DNA of 64,000 bases. Source: Alligator mississippiensis. Taxonomy: Eukaryota; Chordata; Crocodylia; Alligatoridae. The notes under the pieces are model-generated. The model worked only from the letters and a program-made list of their open reading frames with translations, was not told the origin of the DNA and did not search any database. This document shows, in pieces, positions 36,378 to 48,776 of the stretch (position 1 is the stretch's first letter; each line of letters opens with the position of its first letter). Both the position numbers and the translations under genes were made by a program. The DNA is taken from NCBI RefSeq assembly GCF_030867095.1, contig NC_081824.1, positions 356,268,329-356,332,328 on the forward strand. The letters are read 5' to 3'.

Positions 36378-37285
36378 GGGGCGTGCCCAGATGAGCCTGC
36401 ACATGCCTTTTGCAGCATCTCAAACCCCTTTGAGACGCTGCAAGAGGCATGTGTGGGAATGGGAAAAGGTTCCCCCCGCTGCAACTTTGCAGCACAGGGG
36501 CAAAATTAGACCCCTGGACATCCAGGGGTCAAAAAAAAACAAAGCAAAGAAAAGCAGGGCAGGGCACAGTCCCGGACCATGCTCTGAGGCAACTGGGGCC
36601 TGGGTCCTCCACAGAGATGCTCTGGCTGCCAGAGTGTCTCTGTAGTTGGCCCTTGCCCTGGTGCTGCCTGCCTGTGCAGGGCAGGCAGTGTGTCAACAGC
36701 AGGGCTCAAGTGCCGGTAAGTAAGGGGTTGGGGGGGCTGTAGGAAGGGGGAGAGGACCATGGGGGGGATCCCCACTGACCCTGCCCACTCCCCTAGGCCC
36801 CCATCCCTGCCCTGCCCAGCCCCATCTCCCGCCTGCCTCCCAAGCCCTGCCAATCCCTACCCCACCAGGCCCCACCCCCTGCCTGCCCCCCTAAGCCCCC
36901 CCAATCCTTGCCCTGCCTGGCCCCATCCCCCCCATCCCCCTGAAGCCCCCAATCCCTGCCCCCCCACCCCTGCATCCCCACAATTAAAAAAAAAACAAAA
37001 CCCAAAAACCCAACCCCCCCCAGCACTTACCAGCAGTTCTAGCTGCCTGTCTGAGTCACTAGGGGCCCGTCCACACAGGGCGGGACTGGGTGACAGCCCC
37101 AGTTGCCCCAGCCCGGGCCCCGCTGCCCCCTGCTGCCCTGTGCTGCCCGGGGGGGGGGGGGGGGGGCTCTGCCAGGAGGCCCCAGAGCCCCCCCAGCCCC
37201 TGCTTCTATGGCGAGTAGAGGATTTTTTTTTTTTTTTTTTACAGAGTGACTTTCGGATTTTTTTATTGGGGATTCCCAATAAACT
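36378..37285 (-). mobile_element. Family F element, copy 4 (one end missing)
   Basis: Starts GGGGCGTGCCCAGATGAGCC, the right terminus of family F in reverse. It contains the shared ACCCCTGGACATCCAGGGGT-type palindrome (about 36510-36530) and the TTTACAGAGTGACTTTCGG block also present reversed in copy 1. The other terminus is not found; homology ends near 37285. The interior is C-rich with chance proline-rich frames. Confidence 0.6.
37149..37166 (+). repeat. Poly-G run (18 G)
   Basis: An uninterrupted G run inside family F copy 4, followed 50 bases later by a T run (37220-37240). Confidence 0.9.
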
Positions 37286-37354
37286 GATCTATTACCCATC
37301 AGTTTGGGGACAGAATGTTGCATGTCAGCCCAGTATAGGATTCTTGCACTTATC

Positions 37355-37445
37355 TCATGAGCATCTGGTATTATCCACTATCAGAGATGGGATACTGGGC
37401 TTGATAGGCTCAATTCAATCCAATGTGTCAGTGTCTATGTTCCTA
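37355..37445 (+). mobile_element. Degraded CR1 tail
   Basis: GCATCTGGTATTATCCACTATCAGAGATGGGATACTGGGCTTGATAG matches the CR1 tail form that ends GGATACTGGGCTAGATGGACC. The region 37446-38060 beyond it is AT-rich without recognised features. Confidence 0.6.
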
Positions 37446-38060
37446 AGTATGTTGCTGAAAGGAAACTCACTGAAGGTGTTATACTTGAGATCTAAGGAAA
37501 CATGATACATGCTTCCTCCCTAAAAGTAACTTTTAAAAATAGTATTTCTTCTGTAAGAATGAATTGCCGAAGAAATGCTGATGCCATTCAGTCTGATCTT
37601 CAGTTGTACAGATCAGCTTAAATGAAACAACTTCCTGTTTTTGTTCCTTAACATTCTGCTGTTTGAATGGTCTATCTAGCATGATGAGGCATGTTTGTGG
37701 TTCTTGTTTCTCAGTTCACCATTTTTTCCCCTTCTGTTTTTATAATATCTTTTTTTCTTGTTTAGGAGGCTGAGTTTGGCACCGGGTGGTGAATTTCCTT
37801 TATTTTCCTTCAGTAGTTGAATATTTTATGTCAACTTCAGTGCAGTCATGGCTGTACTCCTCTTGAACAAGTCGCTCCATCAGGGCCCCTGAAAGAGCAT
37901 TTATGACAGTAACACAACTATGGCCTGACCTAGTTACATTTTATTTTTGGGGAAATACTGTGTGAAGGTGCAATATACTACATAACAGGTATTTAAGGAA
38001 CAGAGTAGAAAGAACTGGTATGGGGAAAAAATGAAAGTGAGAAGCTGGGCCACATTGTTA

Positions 38061-38840
38061 CTGTATTTACTTGACTATAAGGCAAGTCTTGCCCCGCCCC
38101 CCTCCCCCCAGCCCCCCATCAGCACATAGGAAGCAGAGCAGGGGGAAGAGGCAGGTGGCTGCTGTGGATCTGACTCTGGCCCCAATCCTGGCTCAAGGCC
38201 AGAGTCAGATCCACAGCAGCCACCTGCCCCCACCCTGCTTCCTGTCTGCAGCTTCTGCTCCTTCCCTCCCCCTCACATTTGGTGCAGCTCAGCTCCAGTT
38301 CTGGCTGGGGTCCCTCCCAGGCACAGAGCATATGGAAACTCCTTCCCCTGCCAGTCAGAAGCACCAATCACTGCCGCATGGCCATGGCCACACAAGGGCT
38401 GAGCTTCCACGTGCTGTTCTCTGCAAAGGAGCAGCATCTGATGGTAAGGGGGGCCAGGGGGAGAGGGGAAGGGACAGAGACTGGAGTAGCAGGTGGGGAA
38501 AGGCAGTGACTGCGGAGTGTGAGGAGGGGCAGAGACTGGGGAGCTCAGGGTAGGGAGGGTGCAGGTGGCAGGGGTTCAGGAAAGCTGCAGGGGGAAGAAG
38601 TGGGCAGGGCAGGGGGCAAGGGAGCCACCCCTCCCCCCTGCCACCCACCCACACACACACACACCCACACCCTTTCCCTGCTGTAGCAGTGGGGAGTAGG
38701 GGGAGATTCAAGACAACCCTCCAATACTTAGAGTCTATACCTGGAAAATTATAACAAATGAATAAATGTTCCATATATAGAATCTAATTATTCGTGGGTT
38801 ATTTTATATTCCGGGCCATCTTGTATTTGAGCAAATATGG
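38061..38840 (+). mobile_element. TA-flanked TIR element, family T copy B
   Basis: A 780-bp element with left end CTGTATTTACTTGACTATAA and reversed right end CCATATTTGCTCAAATACAA. A TA dinucleotide directly flanks both ends (38059-38060 and 38841-38842). GC-rich interior with an internal inverted repeat (GTGGCTGCTGTGGATCTGAC against GTCAGATCCACAGCAGCCAC, about 38154-38225) and a CA run near 38648. No transposase. Confidence 0.75.
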
Positions 38841-39385
38841 TACATTCGCCTAGGAATTATACATGAACTTGAGATGGCTGAAAAGATTCCTCTTTAGTTA
38901 CTCCCCATGTCCCTCCCTACTCCACCAGAGAGATGGAGATAGGCATAAGAATGGTCCCCAGCAGCTTCCTGTCTTCTGCTGGCTTTAATGAGGAATTTCC
39001 CTGTTTGAGGGGTTAAAAGACCAGAAGAGACTCTTCTGATCATCTAGGCTGACTGGGGTTTTAGTGGATTATTTTTTTTTGTTTGTTTCTTGTTATGCCT
39101 TCCTTTGCATCATGGGGCATACTCCACTTCCTAAGATAATCTGGATACATTTTACCTAACAAATTCCTTGGCATTACAAGCACTCAAACCATTGGAGCTG
39201 TCCTTATTTCTCCAGCTTTTTCCTTTGGTGTGCTGTTCAGATTTTTCTGTTGTTTTTATTTTGTTTTTAAGTTTTCTCTTTTTGAAGTTTTTTATAGTAA
39301 AGATCTGAGGTCCATTCTATGCTGCTAAGTCGTACTTTGTGGCTATGTCTTGTGGGAGAGACCAAAGTAGACTTGTGGACATTCT

Positions 39386-41008
39386 GGCTAGGGACAGACG
39401 TTACACATAAACCAGTTTAAGTGATCAGAATCTGGTTTAAACCTGTACAGACCAGACATTCAGTGCACATAAACCAGTTTGAAAATGGCTGAAACCAGTT
39501 TGAGATAAACCTGGTTGAATATAGTATCAGACTTAACTGATTTGACTCAAACTGGTTTATGCAATATCTGTCCCAGATCCCTTGCTGGTTTAAGATAAAC
39601 CAGACACCCTCAGCATCCCGGCATGCTCTCTGGACTGGGCAGGACTCTCTGTTCCCTCCCAGCCAAGCTGGCTCCTTGCCTCTGCTCCCCAGCTCGAGCA
39701 GGAGCAGGGTTCTGGGCAGGAAGGGATTTAATTTTCCCCCTGTCTATCCCAGCAGCGGGGACCCAAGCTCCCCTCCCCCTTCCTGCTGCAGTAGTGGGGC
39801 ACCATGGCCCGTGATGCATAGGGGGACAGAGAGGATGCTTAGTCTCCCCCCCCTCATCCCCACTGGCAGCCAGGTCTTTCTGCCTTGCGACTGTATTCAC
39901 TCCTTGCAGGGGAATAGGTCCCTGCTGTCCCTTCTCTCCAAGGGGCCCTGCCGGCTGTCATCTGGCCGTGTTCCCTCCTGGCCACTGCAGCGGGAGGCGG
40001 CAGGGAACTTGCTGTCATAACGTCAGGAAGAGTGGAGCAGGGCCTCACTGTGGGGTGGGCAGAGTTGTGTGGGGCTGGGCGCTGCAGCGCCAGGGTCTGG
40101 AGCCCTCCACCAGCGCTGACCCCATGGCAGGCAGCAGCTTTCCCTGCTCTGCCCCCTTCCCCCTCCCCCAAGAGGCTCAGGGAAACTCTCTCCTTGCAGC
40201 TCCAGCAGCCAGGCAGGGCACAATCAGACTTCACAGGCTAGGGGCTGCTCCTTTCTTGGCAGCCTGGTGGCAGCAGGCCCCAGCCCTGCAGTACAGGTGG
40301 GGACCAGCACCACAGCCCCACTTGGCTGCCAGAGCTGCAAGAAGGGGGGGAGTTTCCCCAAGCTTCTTCCAACAGCGGTTGCGGGGTGAGGAAAGCTGTT
40401 GCCCACCATGGGATTGGTCCGGACCCCGATGCTGCAGCAAGGGCTCTGCCCCCTCTGGCTGCAGCGGCTGGCTAGGAACATGGCCAGATGCCAGCCAGCG
40501 GGGCCCCTTGGGGGCAGGGATGAGGATTATTCCTCTTCCCTCCACTGTTCTACAGAGGGGACAGCAAGGGCCTATTTCCCTGCAGGAGGCGGGTGCAGCC
40601 AGGAGGTGGGCAAACCTGGCTGCTAGTGGGGGTATAAGGGAGACCAACCCTCCTCTCTGCCCCACTCTGCCTTACAGGCCATGGTGCTCTACTGCTGCAG
40701 CAGGAGCGGGGGGAGCCCCCAGCAGACCTGGCTTGGGTCCCTGCCAGTGGGATAAAGAGGGGGAATTAAACTTGTCTCTGCCCAGTGAAGCCAGACTGGC
40801 CATGTTCCCCCTCCTTCCCTCCCCGCCCCCCCCCAACTTCCAGCAGTCAAGGGTGTGCTCTAGCACCCCCGGCTCCTGGCTTGAGCAACTACAGGCATGT
40901 GCCCACACGTCTGCTCTGTTACAAACTGGTTCAACCTAGGTAGGTTAAACTAACCTGCAAAGGTTGAATCAATTCAGGCTCCATCTGTTTGAATTCCTGT
41001 CCCTGGCC
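39386..41008. mobile_element. Foldback-like DNA transposon, 1.6 kb
   Basis: The termini GGCTAGGGACAG and, reversed, GGCCAGGGACAG form inverted repeats. The similarity goes far inward: GATTTAATTTTCCCCCTG...GGGACCCAAGC on the left (39720-39770) matches the reversed GGGTCCC...GGGGGAATTAAAC on the right (40735-40770). The GGGGCCC..CATCTGGCC..GTTCC block at 39940-39975 matches the reversed 40475-40510. The element is therefore nearly palindromic, with arms of roughly 700-800 bp. Its large open frames (for example 39968-40939) are GC-rich chance frames without domains. The end at 58266 belongs to the same family. Confidence 0.65.
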
Positions 41009-42667
41009 TCTTGGTCTAAAACAGCGATTGAATGCTTTTTGCATTCTCATGGGATTAGACAGGATGGCAAGCGAGTCCCTTCCAGTCCCCAGTTGCTATA
41101 AAGTGTACAAGGTAATCTATAACAGGGCAAAGGGAAATTGAAATCCCCTTAAAAAAAGAAGCTGGAACTGCATCCAGGTATATCAAAGAGGAGAAAAAAA
41201 AAACCCAGCGTGTAATAGTGTTATCATAACTACTATGTCAAAATAATGTCTAGTACAGAAACATCTTTATTACATTGTGCTTGTCATTAAAAAAAAAAGC
41301 CATTTTCTTGCTGATTGGTTTTTTACTTGTTTTTTTATGTATCTTATGGGGTCAAAGGAATTTTGTTGGGCGGAGAAGTTTGGTTTTATTTCCTTGGGCT
41401 TTTTCTGTTTGCATAGTTTATATCTGTGTTTTCAACAAATATTTTGAGGGAAAGCAAGCATGAACTGAACACTGGAATACATATCTATTCTCAGGTGACT
41501 TTAATGCTAGAAGATGCATAATGTTTTTTCAAGAAGCAATTAACTAACTAAATAAAAGGGCCTTAGAAGCTGCAGTTCACAGGAGTATAGAGAAGTTTCT
41601 TTACCATATTCCTGTTCCTCTTGGCTTACAGCAGGCATTTTCTAGATAGGACATGCAGATAAGACAGAACAATTATGCATAAAATCAGTTTCATGGCCAG
41701 CTACCAAGATATTTCTGTTGCTCAACTAACTGACTTCACAATAAACCTTGTTTTTAACTGTTGTCCAATCAAAGGACATTTCCAACATAGAAGGATTGTA
41801 TTCTCTGTTGCCTTGCAACTAGCATACTTATTTATATGTGTAATATGAGTGTCAAAATAGCAGTTCAGTTCAAATGAATACTGTGGGGGAGGGAAAATTA
41901 AGCCATGATGCAGTGAGATGAGGAGAGGTGGGGTGGCTGGGGAGGGAGATGGTTCCCTGGTCCTAAAAGCCATTTGCCCATGATTAGAAGCAGTTGATTG
42001 GCTTTTTAACTCTCCTTTTGCACCAAAAGAGAGCCAGCCAAGTGCATGGAGGTGCCAGAGCAAGCAGCAAATTGGTGAGCTGCCTCTTGGTGCTCAGAGT
42101 GGTCAGGATGTGTTGGTGGTTTCAGCCCCTGGTGCCAGGAGGCTGCTGTTGGCTTGGGACCAGCCCCACTCTCTCCTGGGCAATGGAGTTCAAGAGGGTT
42201 GAAACTTTTCCTATCAAGCAAAGGAGTGATAAGAATTGGGCACGGTGCATCCTGGGCTGCTGCAGGAGAGAAAATAGAGCCTTGTATCTTCCACAAGTGG
42301 ACTAACAATACCCTGGAACAGCCTGGGTTAACTGGATCAAAGATAAGTTAGATAACCCTCACTTGAACTGGCATAACTTTAAAATGTATAGAGAGTATTT
42401 AGCACAGGTTATCACCCTCTAATGGGTGAATGTTCCTGTTTTAAGTGCCTTTATGATTGTTTAAAGAATCTATCATATCACTTAATTTTCCTCACCAGCT
42501 ATGGTCATTACATTCACAAGACAACAGTTTTTTATGTCAGTAATGTATAATTGTGCAAATAACTGACTCAGTAACTAATGGGGAAGGCTGGCCACATAAA
42601 ATATTCTGTTATAGAGCTATGTTTGTCTTGTCACCATTGAAGTATTGGGTTACTTTAGTCTAAGAAT
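41009..42667. other. Intergenic
   Basis: Mostly AT-rich. A possible CR1 tail remnant (GGATTAGACAGGATGGCAAGC..CCCTTCCAGTCCCC) lies at 41045-41095. No gene is recognised. Confidence 0.45.
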
Positions 42668-45020
42668 GGGTGCGTCCACCCATGCAGGCATGTGTGCTTG
42701 CAGCAGCTCAAAGAGGAGCTGCACAAATTTGAGCTGGGGATTTCTGCCTCAGCATGTATGCCTGGACATGCACTTTGGTGTGGGGAAAGTTGTGCCACTT
42801 GGGGCAAAATAACCCTGCCCAGCTCCTCCTGGATCTGCAGGCAGGGGGACCTAGAGCCTGAGACCAGCACCTGTGCTGACCCCAGCAGTATAAAAACCTG
42901 CCCTGGCAAGCAGCTCAGGGTTATTTGCCCTCAGGAACTTCTGAGGCCTGTCCACTTGGTATCTGGGGACACTACCCCTTGTGCCAGCTGGACTGCTGAA
43001 GCATCCATGAGAGTTCCCTGCAGCCTCTACCCACTGCAGCAGTCTGGCAGTGGGGGCTGGTGCCTGGCTGAGACCTGCTGCCACCTGCAACAGCATCTGC
43101 CCCCTTAGACCTTCAGCCCCATGGCTGTGCCCTTGCCAAACCCGGATGGGATGCCCCCACTCTGGGCAGCTATCACCAGAAGATGTGCTCCTTGTGGTCA
43201 CCCACTTTGGATTGTGAAAGCATGTCCTCTTGGTCCCAACTGGCCAAGAGGTCAGCCACCTTGTCTGCCTTCCAGCTGTGTCCCCAGTGCTGGCCCTGGA
43301 AAGGCTCCTCTGCATGGGTCTCATCACTTGTCTCACCAGCAGAGATCCTGTTTATGAACTGCAAATACTCTGATAAGAAACCCAGAATAGTGTTTTTCCA
43401 CTATTAAAATGAAATACCGCTATATAGAGAGAGATCAGTTGGGCAATGTTTTATTGATATATTTACAAGTGTAAATCATTTTGGATGGGAGAGGGATTGG
43501 GGGATTTTGTGGGTGGGTGTAGGGTTTGTGGGGGTGAGGTTTGGGGGTTATGGGGCTTGTGTGGGGGTTTGGGATTTGTGGCTTGGTATGTGGATGAGGG
43601 GCTTGTGTGGGTAGCTTGGGGATGGGGGTATTGTGGGTGGATTGTGGAGGGACTGTGTGAGGGAGCTGTTTAGGAGGGGTGGGTCCCCTGCCCCCCCCCC
43701 CCCAGAAGCAGCCCCCCTATACAGTACATGGACTGCCTCCCCCACAGGGTCCACATCTTCCCCCCCCCCCCCTTACAGGGCCACAGCTTCACTCCACAGG
43801 GTCCACAGCCCCTCCCCCTGCACAGCACAAATGCACCCCCACAGGGCCCACATGCCCACCCCCGCAGCAGCAGCAGCAGCCATGGGGCGCTCAGGGTCCA
43901 CTGCAGCCAGAGCCCCCCAGTGGTGCTACATGGCCCTGATCACCTTAGAGCTGGCATCGCCTGTCCCACTCATCACTGGCTTGGCGTGGGGCTGTGTGGC
44001 TTCAGGCAGCACTGGGGCTGCTCAGGCTGTCACTCAGGGTCTATCCCATCTCTCAGGGACTGCATGTCACAATGGGAGCATAAGCAGCCGCCATTAGGGT
44101 GCTTGGGGCCTCCCACACATGTGCTTCTACATGGTGCAAGGCAGTGTGGCTCAGCCCTGGCTGCCTGGCACCCAGTGCTGCCTGTGCAATATCGCACCGG
44201 CTTGGCTTGGTGCAGCGCCATGCGCCTTTGGGCAACTCTGGGCCACTCAGGCTGTCACCGGGGCCCCATGCTGCTCACAGGAAACATCTGTCATGTTGGG
44301 CCAAGTCCTGTGTGCATGGGCTGCACTTGCCACCGGGCTGGGCCAGTTCCATGCATGCAGGACTCAGCCCAGCATGACAGGTGGTCTTCGCGAGCAGCAT
44401 GGGGCCCCGGGTGACTGCCTGAGCAGCCTGGAGCTGCCTGAAGGCACACAGCACTGCACTGAATTGGGCCAGGCCCACGTGATATAGCAGAGGCAGTGCA
44501 GGGTGCCAGATGGCCAGGGCCAAGCTGTGCTTCCCTGCACTGCAAAGGGGAGCTGTACTAGGAGGCCCCAAGTGCCCCAATGGTGGCTGCTGCTGTGGGT
44601 TAGCTGTGGGCCATGCAGGGGGGCATGTGGGCCCTGTGGAGGGCGGGCAGGGGACCCACCCCTCCTGAGCTGCCCCCCATGGTCCTCCGCACCCTCACAG
44701 CCCCACCCCCTCAGCTCCCCCACCCCCTACTTACCTGGAACAGAGTCCGGATCCAGGGCACTGCATCCTGCACCGCTTCTTGTCCTGTACCTGCTGCAGC
44801 ATGCTGCAGCATTGGGACAAGAAGCAGGCATAGAGATGCTCTGGCTGGTGTCTTTGGAGGACCCGAGCCTCTGGTTGCTTCACGGTCCTGGACTGTCACC
44901 TGCCCTATTTTTTTCAAATTTTCCAGGTATCAAATTTTGAGCCTGTGCTGCAAATATGCAGCACAGGAAACACTTTTTGTTCCCAGCATGCCTCTTGCCA
45001 CTTCTCAAACTACTCACACA
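42668..45020 (+). mobile_element. GC-rich TIR DNA transposon, family F copy 2
   Basis: Left end GGGTGCGTCCACCCATGCAG followed by GCTTGCAGCAGCTCAAA, then the shared GCCACTTGGGGCAAAATAACC and TTGGGCAATGTTTTATTGATAT blocks. Near the right end are the GTGCTGCAAATATGCAGCAC palindrome and GCATGCCTCTTGC; the last bases of the right terminus are eroded. At about 2.35 kb it is the longest copy: the interior has a G/T-rich tract, two poly-C runs (about 43691-43703 and 43760-43772) and repeated CATGGGGC/CACATG modules. Open frames here look like composition artefacts. Confidence 0.65.
43485..43685 (+). repeat. G/T-rich tract with many G runs
   Basis: About 200 bases almost free of C, with more than a dozen runs of three to five G separated by short T/A spacers, inside family F copy 2. 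Such sequence could form G-quadruplexes. A C-rich counterpart occurs in copy 3 (50226-50335), where the element is inverted. Confidence 0.7.
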
Positions 45021-45548
45021 GCTGAACATTGTGCAAATAGATGTTTAAAGATGGCTACAAGTATTTTAAATGAGTTGCTGTTGTTCACTCTTGTTGTTCA
45101 CTCTTACTGCATATTCTTCAAAGGACAAACTGGTGTGAGAGGAGTTAACAGCTGCTATTGTAAAATATGACAACATCTTTGACATTGTTAAAAAGTGAAA
45201 ATTGAATTGGTCTGGCCACCTTATTTTGTTGGCCAAACTTAGATGTCACATAATTCAAGGGAAATCAAGCAAAGAAATAAAAAGAGGCCTACCAAAGAAA
45301 AATGAGTATAGATGACACTACTGAATGGATAGGAAAGACCATAACAGACCTTCTTTGATTGGTCAAAGAACATGGCTGATAGGGAAGGGTCATAAGTGCA
45401 TTGCTATAATGGCACCTTATAACCTTACAGGTTACTGTAAACCAAGTGACCTATTAAATGTAAAAAAGTAAAACAATTTGTGCATATATCCTGGGTGGCA
45501 GAATACAGTTTGTCTTGGTATTTAGCATGCAGCCTCAATGATAATTAC
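45021..45548. other. Intergenic
   Basis: AT-rich, between family F copy 2 and a hAT element. No gene or recognised repeat. Confidence 0.45.
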
Positions 45549-46270
45549 TAGGGGTGTGCAAAGTGGGCCCTATTTGATTCGGATTCATATTCGGCCTGAA
45601 TCAGGGAAAATGATTCGATTTATTGATTCAGATCACTATCTCTGATTCAATTCCAGCGAATCCAAATCAAGATTCGATGCTGATTCAGAGAATCAGTGAT
45701 TCAGACGTAGACACAGCTTTAAAAGTGTTTTATACATACCTTTAGGTAGCAGGCGTGGCTCGTGATTGCTGCAATGCTGGGGCACATGAAGCATCCCACA
45801 GGAGTCCACCCAGCGCCGGCCCCAGGCAGCAGCAGCAGCAGCCTCCTGTCATCCGGCAGGCAGATTGGGGGCTGCACCCCCGGTAGGAGTCCAGTGCAGC
45901 TCTGCAGCCCTCCCGGGGGTGCTGGCTCCCCGATCTGCCTGCCAGATGACAGGAGGGTGCTGGCAAGTGAGTTTTGCTTGTCAGCACCTTGAGGTGCAGT
46001 TTCCCAGAAACCTCTGCACCTGTCTCCTTGAAACTTGGCAGGCTTCATGCCCTGAGAAGGGGCTACCATCAGAATTAGGCTAGAAAGGACAAAGTTATAG
46101 ACAGTTTCGTGCTTCCCCATTATAGCCTATGGGTGAAACGTTGGAGGAGTTTTGATGAAACAAAATGGAACAGTGCTTTCAAAATGAAATGAAACTTGAA
46201 ATGAAACACTGTTTCGTTGCAACGTCGAAATGGAAGTGGAAGCGGAACAGTGCTGTTTCGCACAGCCCTA
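45549..46270 (+). mobile_element. Non-autonomous hAT-like element
   Basis: A 722-bp element with left end TAGGGGTGTGCAAAGTGGGC and reversed right end TAGGGCTGTGCGAAACAGCA. Subterminal regions are rich in GATTCRGATT and TGAAACG-type repeats. The terminus matches the left end of the element at 58901. No transposase and no clear target duplication. Confidence 0.65.
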
Positions 46271-47186
46271 ATGGGAAATAACACTTAGCACACAAATGAG
46301 GCTAGACTTTTTCTTGCTCTAGAATTCTGATTGGGGTAACCAAATTTCATGAGACTCAGAGACCTCCTCTACTGCAGTGTGAACATCAGCACAACCTACT
46401 TTTAGTGTCATCACGATTTTGTGACTACTATTTTAAATTATATTTTCATATGAAGCTTGAATTGTTTATTAGATTACATAGATACTTATTATCAAATCTT
46501 CATTTATTTGCTCCTCTGTGTAGAACATATTATTAGGGATTATTAATTATTTAGGAATGAAGGACATTGTTTAATAAAAAAATGTTATTTCTATCAGCCT
46601 TGATAAATGGCTTACATAAAGGCATGCTGCTGCTATTCGTACATCACTTCAGCTGAACAAGCAGAGGGCAGATTTTGAAGACCAGCTGGTCTGTTAATGG
46701 GTTTAAGGCACTTCCCATTGTGATGATCACACTAAAACTTGCTGTCAGAACTAGGCCATTTCTTATGTTGCAAATTACATGTGCAAATTCAGTTTAAAGT
46801 CTTTCAGAGAAAAAAGAACTTAAACTTATAATAGTACTGGGAAGCAAAATAGCAGGTAATCCATGAAATCACTTTGAAGATATTCTGTTAGATGAACCAG
46901 ACATAAAACATCTGTGCTACAGGTAACAGCTGTTGTGCCAAAAATACTGAATGAGACCATAAGTTTCACCCTCATTTGCCTTTGCTAATGAATGAACATG
47001 AATGCACTGTAGGAGAAGTCTTTAATTATCAGCTATCACAGAAGCTTAATAATAGAGGTGGAGTTTGTACACATAATTAAAATTTCCATCAAATTATTTG
47101 AATATGTGGAAAAAAATGCACATAAACTGAGATCATTTTATTTTAGATAAAATTTATTTCGCAGCTAAGCAAAACACTTTTAAGTA
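46271..47186. other. Intergenic
   Basis: AT-rich sequence with no recognised gene or repeat. Confidence 0.45.
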
Positions 47187-47850
47187 TAAGGCTGTGTGTA
47201 GACTAAACGATAAGTGGTGTGGGGCTAAATACTTTTGCATTGCTTTAATGGTGTCGGTGTTTACATGCCACAGTGGTGTATAGTGCATTGATTTCAGCTG
47301 CTGTAAGAAATCCGGTGGTGTAATGAGCTGTAAATGACTTGGGGCACAGCAAACTAAAACTCCGAGGAGGAGTTTTAGTTTGCTGCCCCTACAGCTGCAG
47401 AACCGGGCACTGTGCAGCTCCGCAGCTCTGTAAGAAGCCCTGCAGGCAGCCTGGCAGCAGCCTGGGAAAGTAGGCTCTGCTGAAGAAAAGCGGCAAACCT
47501 GATCTTGTCCCGCCCCCCCGGAGCCTGCCTGCCTGCCTGAGCTGTGTAGAGGCCCGGTGCTTCCCTCCATGGCTGTGGTGCCCCCTGGGACTGCCTGAGC
47601 CAGGTGCCTGTGGGTGGGTAACACCTGGGAGGGAGCTGCCATTGCCATGGAGAGAAGCACCAGTGTCCCCGCCAGCCCAGGGGCTGCTCTGCCTGCCAGC
47701 AGCTCACCCTCCCTTCCCCACCACTGGAGAGGCAGGTAAGTCAGTGGGGTGTGTGCACAACAGGGGTTTAATCAGCCCTAAATCGAAGCGGTGTTTTTTA
47801 AAACTTACTGCTTCAATTTAGGGCCCCCGTTTCATCTACACATGCCCTAA
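47187..47850. mobile_element. Non-autonomous DNA transposon, about 660 bp
   Basis: The left end TAAGGCTGTGTGTAGACTAA and the reversed right end TTAGGGCATGTGTAGATGAA agree over most of 23 bases, followed by subterminal AAATCGAAGC-type sequence on the right. The centre is GC-rich. Octamers CTTTTAAG and CTTTCTAG lie near the ends (6 of 8 alike) but are not exactly placed, so the target duplication is unproven. Confidence 0.55.
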
Positions 47851-48714
47851 CTTTCTAGTTCTGTACATGTGTTTTTGTAAGAGCAAGTTTAAGGTGTTTA
47901 TGTGGAAGTGAGTTTATTTTAAGATTGAATTGCAATTAGTTTATATTGGCTTAAAATAAGCTTTTAACCATATGCTTTTAGAAAAAGCTTTAATCTTATC
48001 TTTCACTAATCAAAAAAACTCCCAAGCCTTCCATATAAATAATGACAAAAAGACACAGCATGACTCAAAATGGTACCTTTCATATAAAGATTTTTTTTCT
48101 TTGAAAGGTGATTCAACCACTCTGTTTCTCAATATAAACAGTTATAGTGGCATCTATTTAATGAGAATATTTTATTTATTTTACTCATGTTAAAACTTCA
48201 GTTATAGCTCTGTAAAAGAATGAGGCAAAGATTTAGATTCTATTCTGGGGTTAATGTATCAATATTAGCATCTTTAGCAAAGTTCCAGCAGCAAGGCCAA
48301 ATTTAATCTTCTAATGAACCAATCCACCTCTGAAACCTTACTGAAAAGGTAGGATTGCATAAAGGTAATTGAGAATAGCATGTAAAGAAAATGGGTTTAT
48401 ATTAAGGTAAGTGATGGTATATCTGCAGAATTTTTATTACAGATAGTTATGTACAACGAGGAAAAATTATTTGAAAACTCAGGAAGAAATATCCAAGCAC
48501 TTATTAAAAATGTCTTTTTATGAGTAAATTCAGTAAAATTATTATTTGGGAAGCATTAGAACCCAAGAACAATCTCCATCATAATTTGTAATTACTTTTC
48601 ACCAGTTTAATTAGTTACTTTGGTCATATTCCCTTTGAAGCTTGCAATCTTGTTTATTAGCTTGTTATATAAAAGTAATTCATTGCACTTATATGACTGC
48701 TGTCTAAAAAATAT
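47851..48714. other. Intergenic
   Basis: AT-rich; no recognised gene or repeat. Confidence 0.45.
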
Positions 48715-48776
48715 CTGGGGTGATTTAGACAGGCATGTTCCTTCCTTGAGCAGGGCATCAGGCTAGATGACCTCAT
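48715..48776 (+). mobile_element. CR1 3' fragment interrupted by family F
   Basis: GATTTAGACAGGCATGTTCC...GGCTAGATGACCTCAT is a CR1 tail, cut at CTCAT. The likely continuation (AAGGTTCTAGCACTATTTTTG) follows family F copy 3 at 50920-50940. Confidence 0.65.

Noticed and set aside
36759..37505. 248-codon open frame on the plus strand
   Set aside because: Proline-rich translation of C-rich transposon interior, crossing poly-G and poly-T runs; no domain.
38119..38774. Open frames around 82-160 codons
   Set aside because: Contained in family T copy B, GC-rich, with an internal inverted repeat; not coding.
39968..40939. 323-codon open frame on the plus strand
   Set aside because: Lies in the foldback element; stop-poor because of GC content and with overlapping frames on both strands; no recognised motif.
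43633..44487. Overlapping open frames up to 228 codons
   Set aside because: Inside family F copy 2, in several frames at once, low complexity; no family resemblance.
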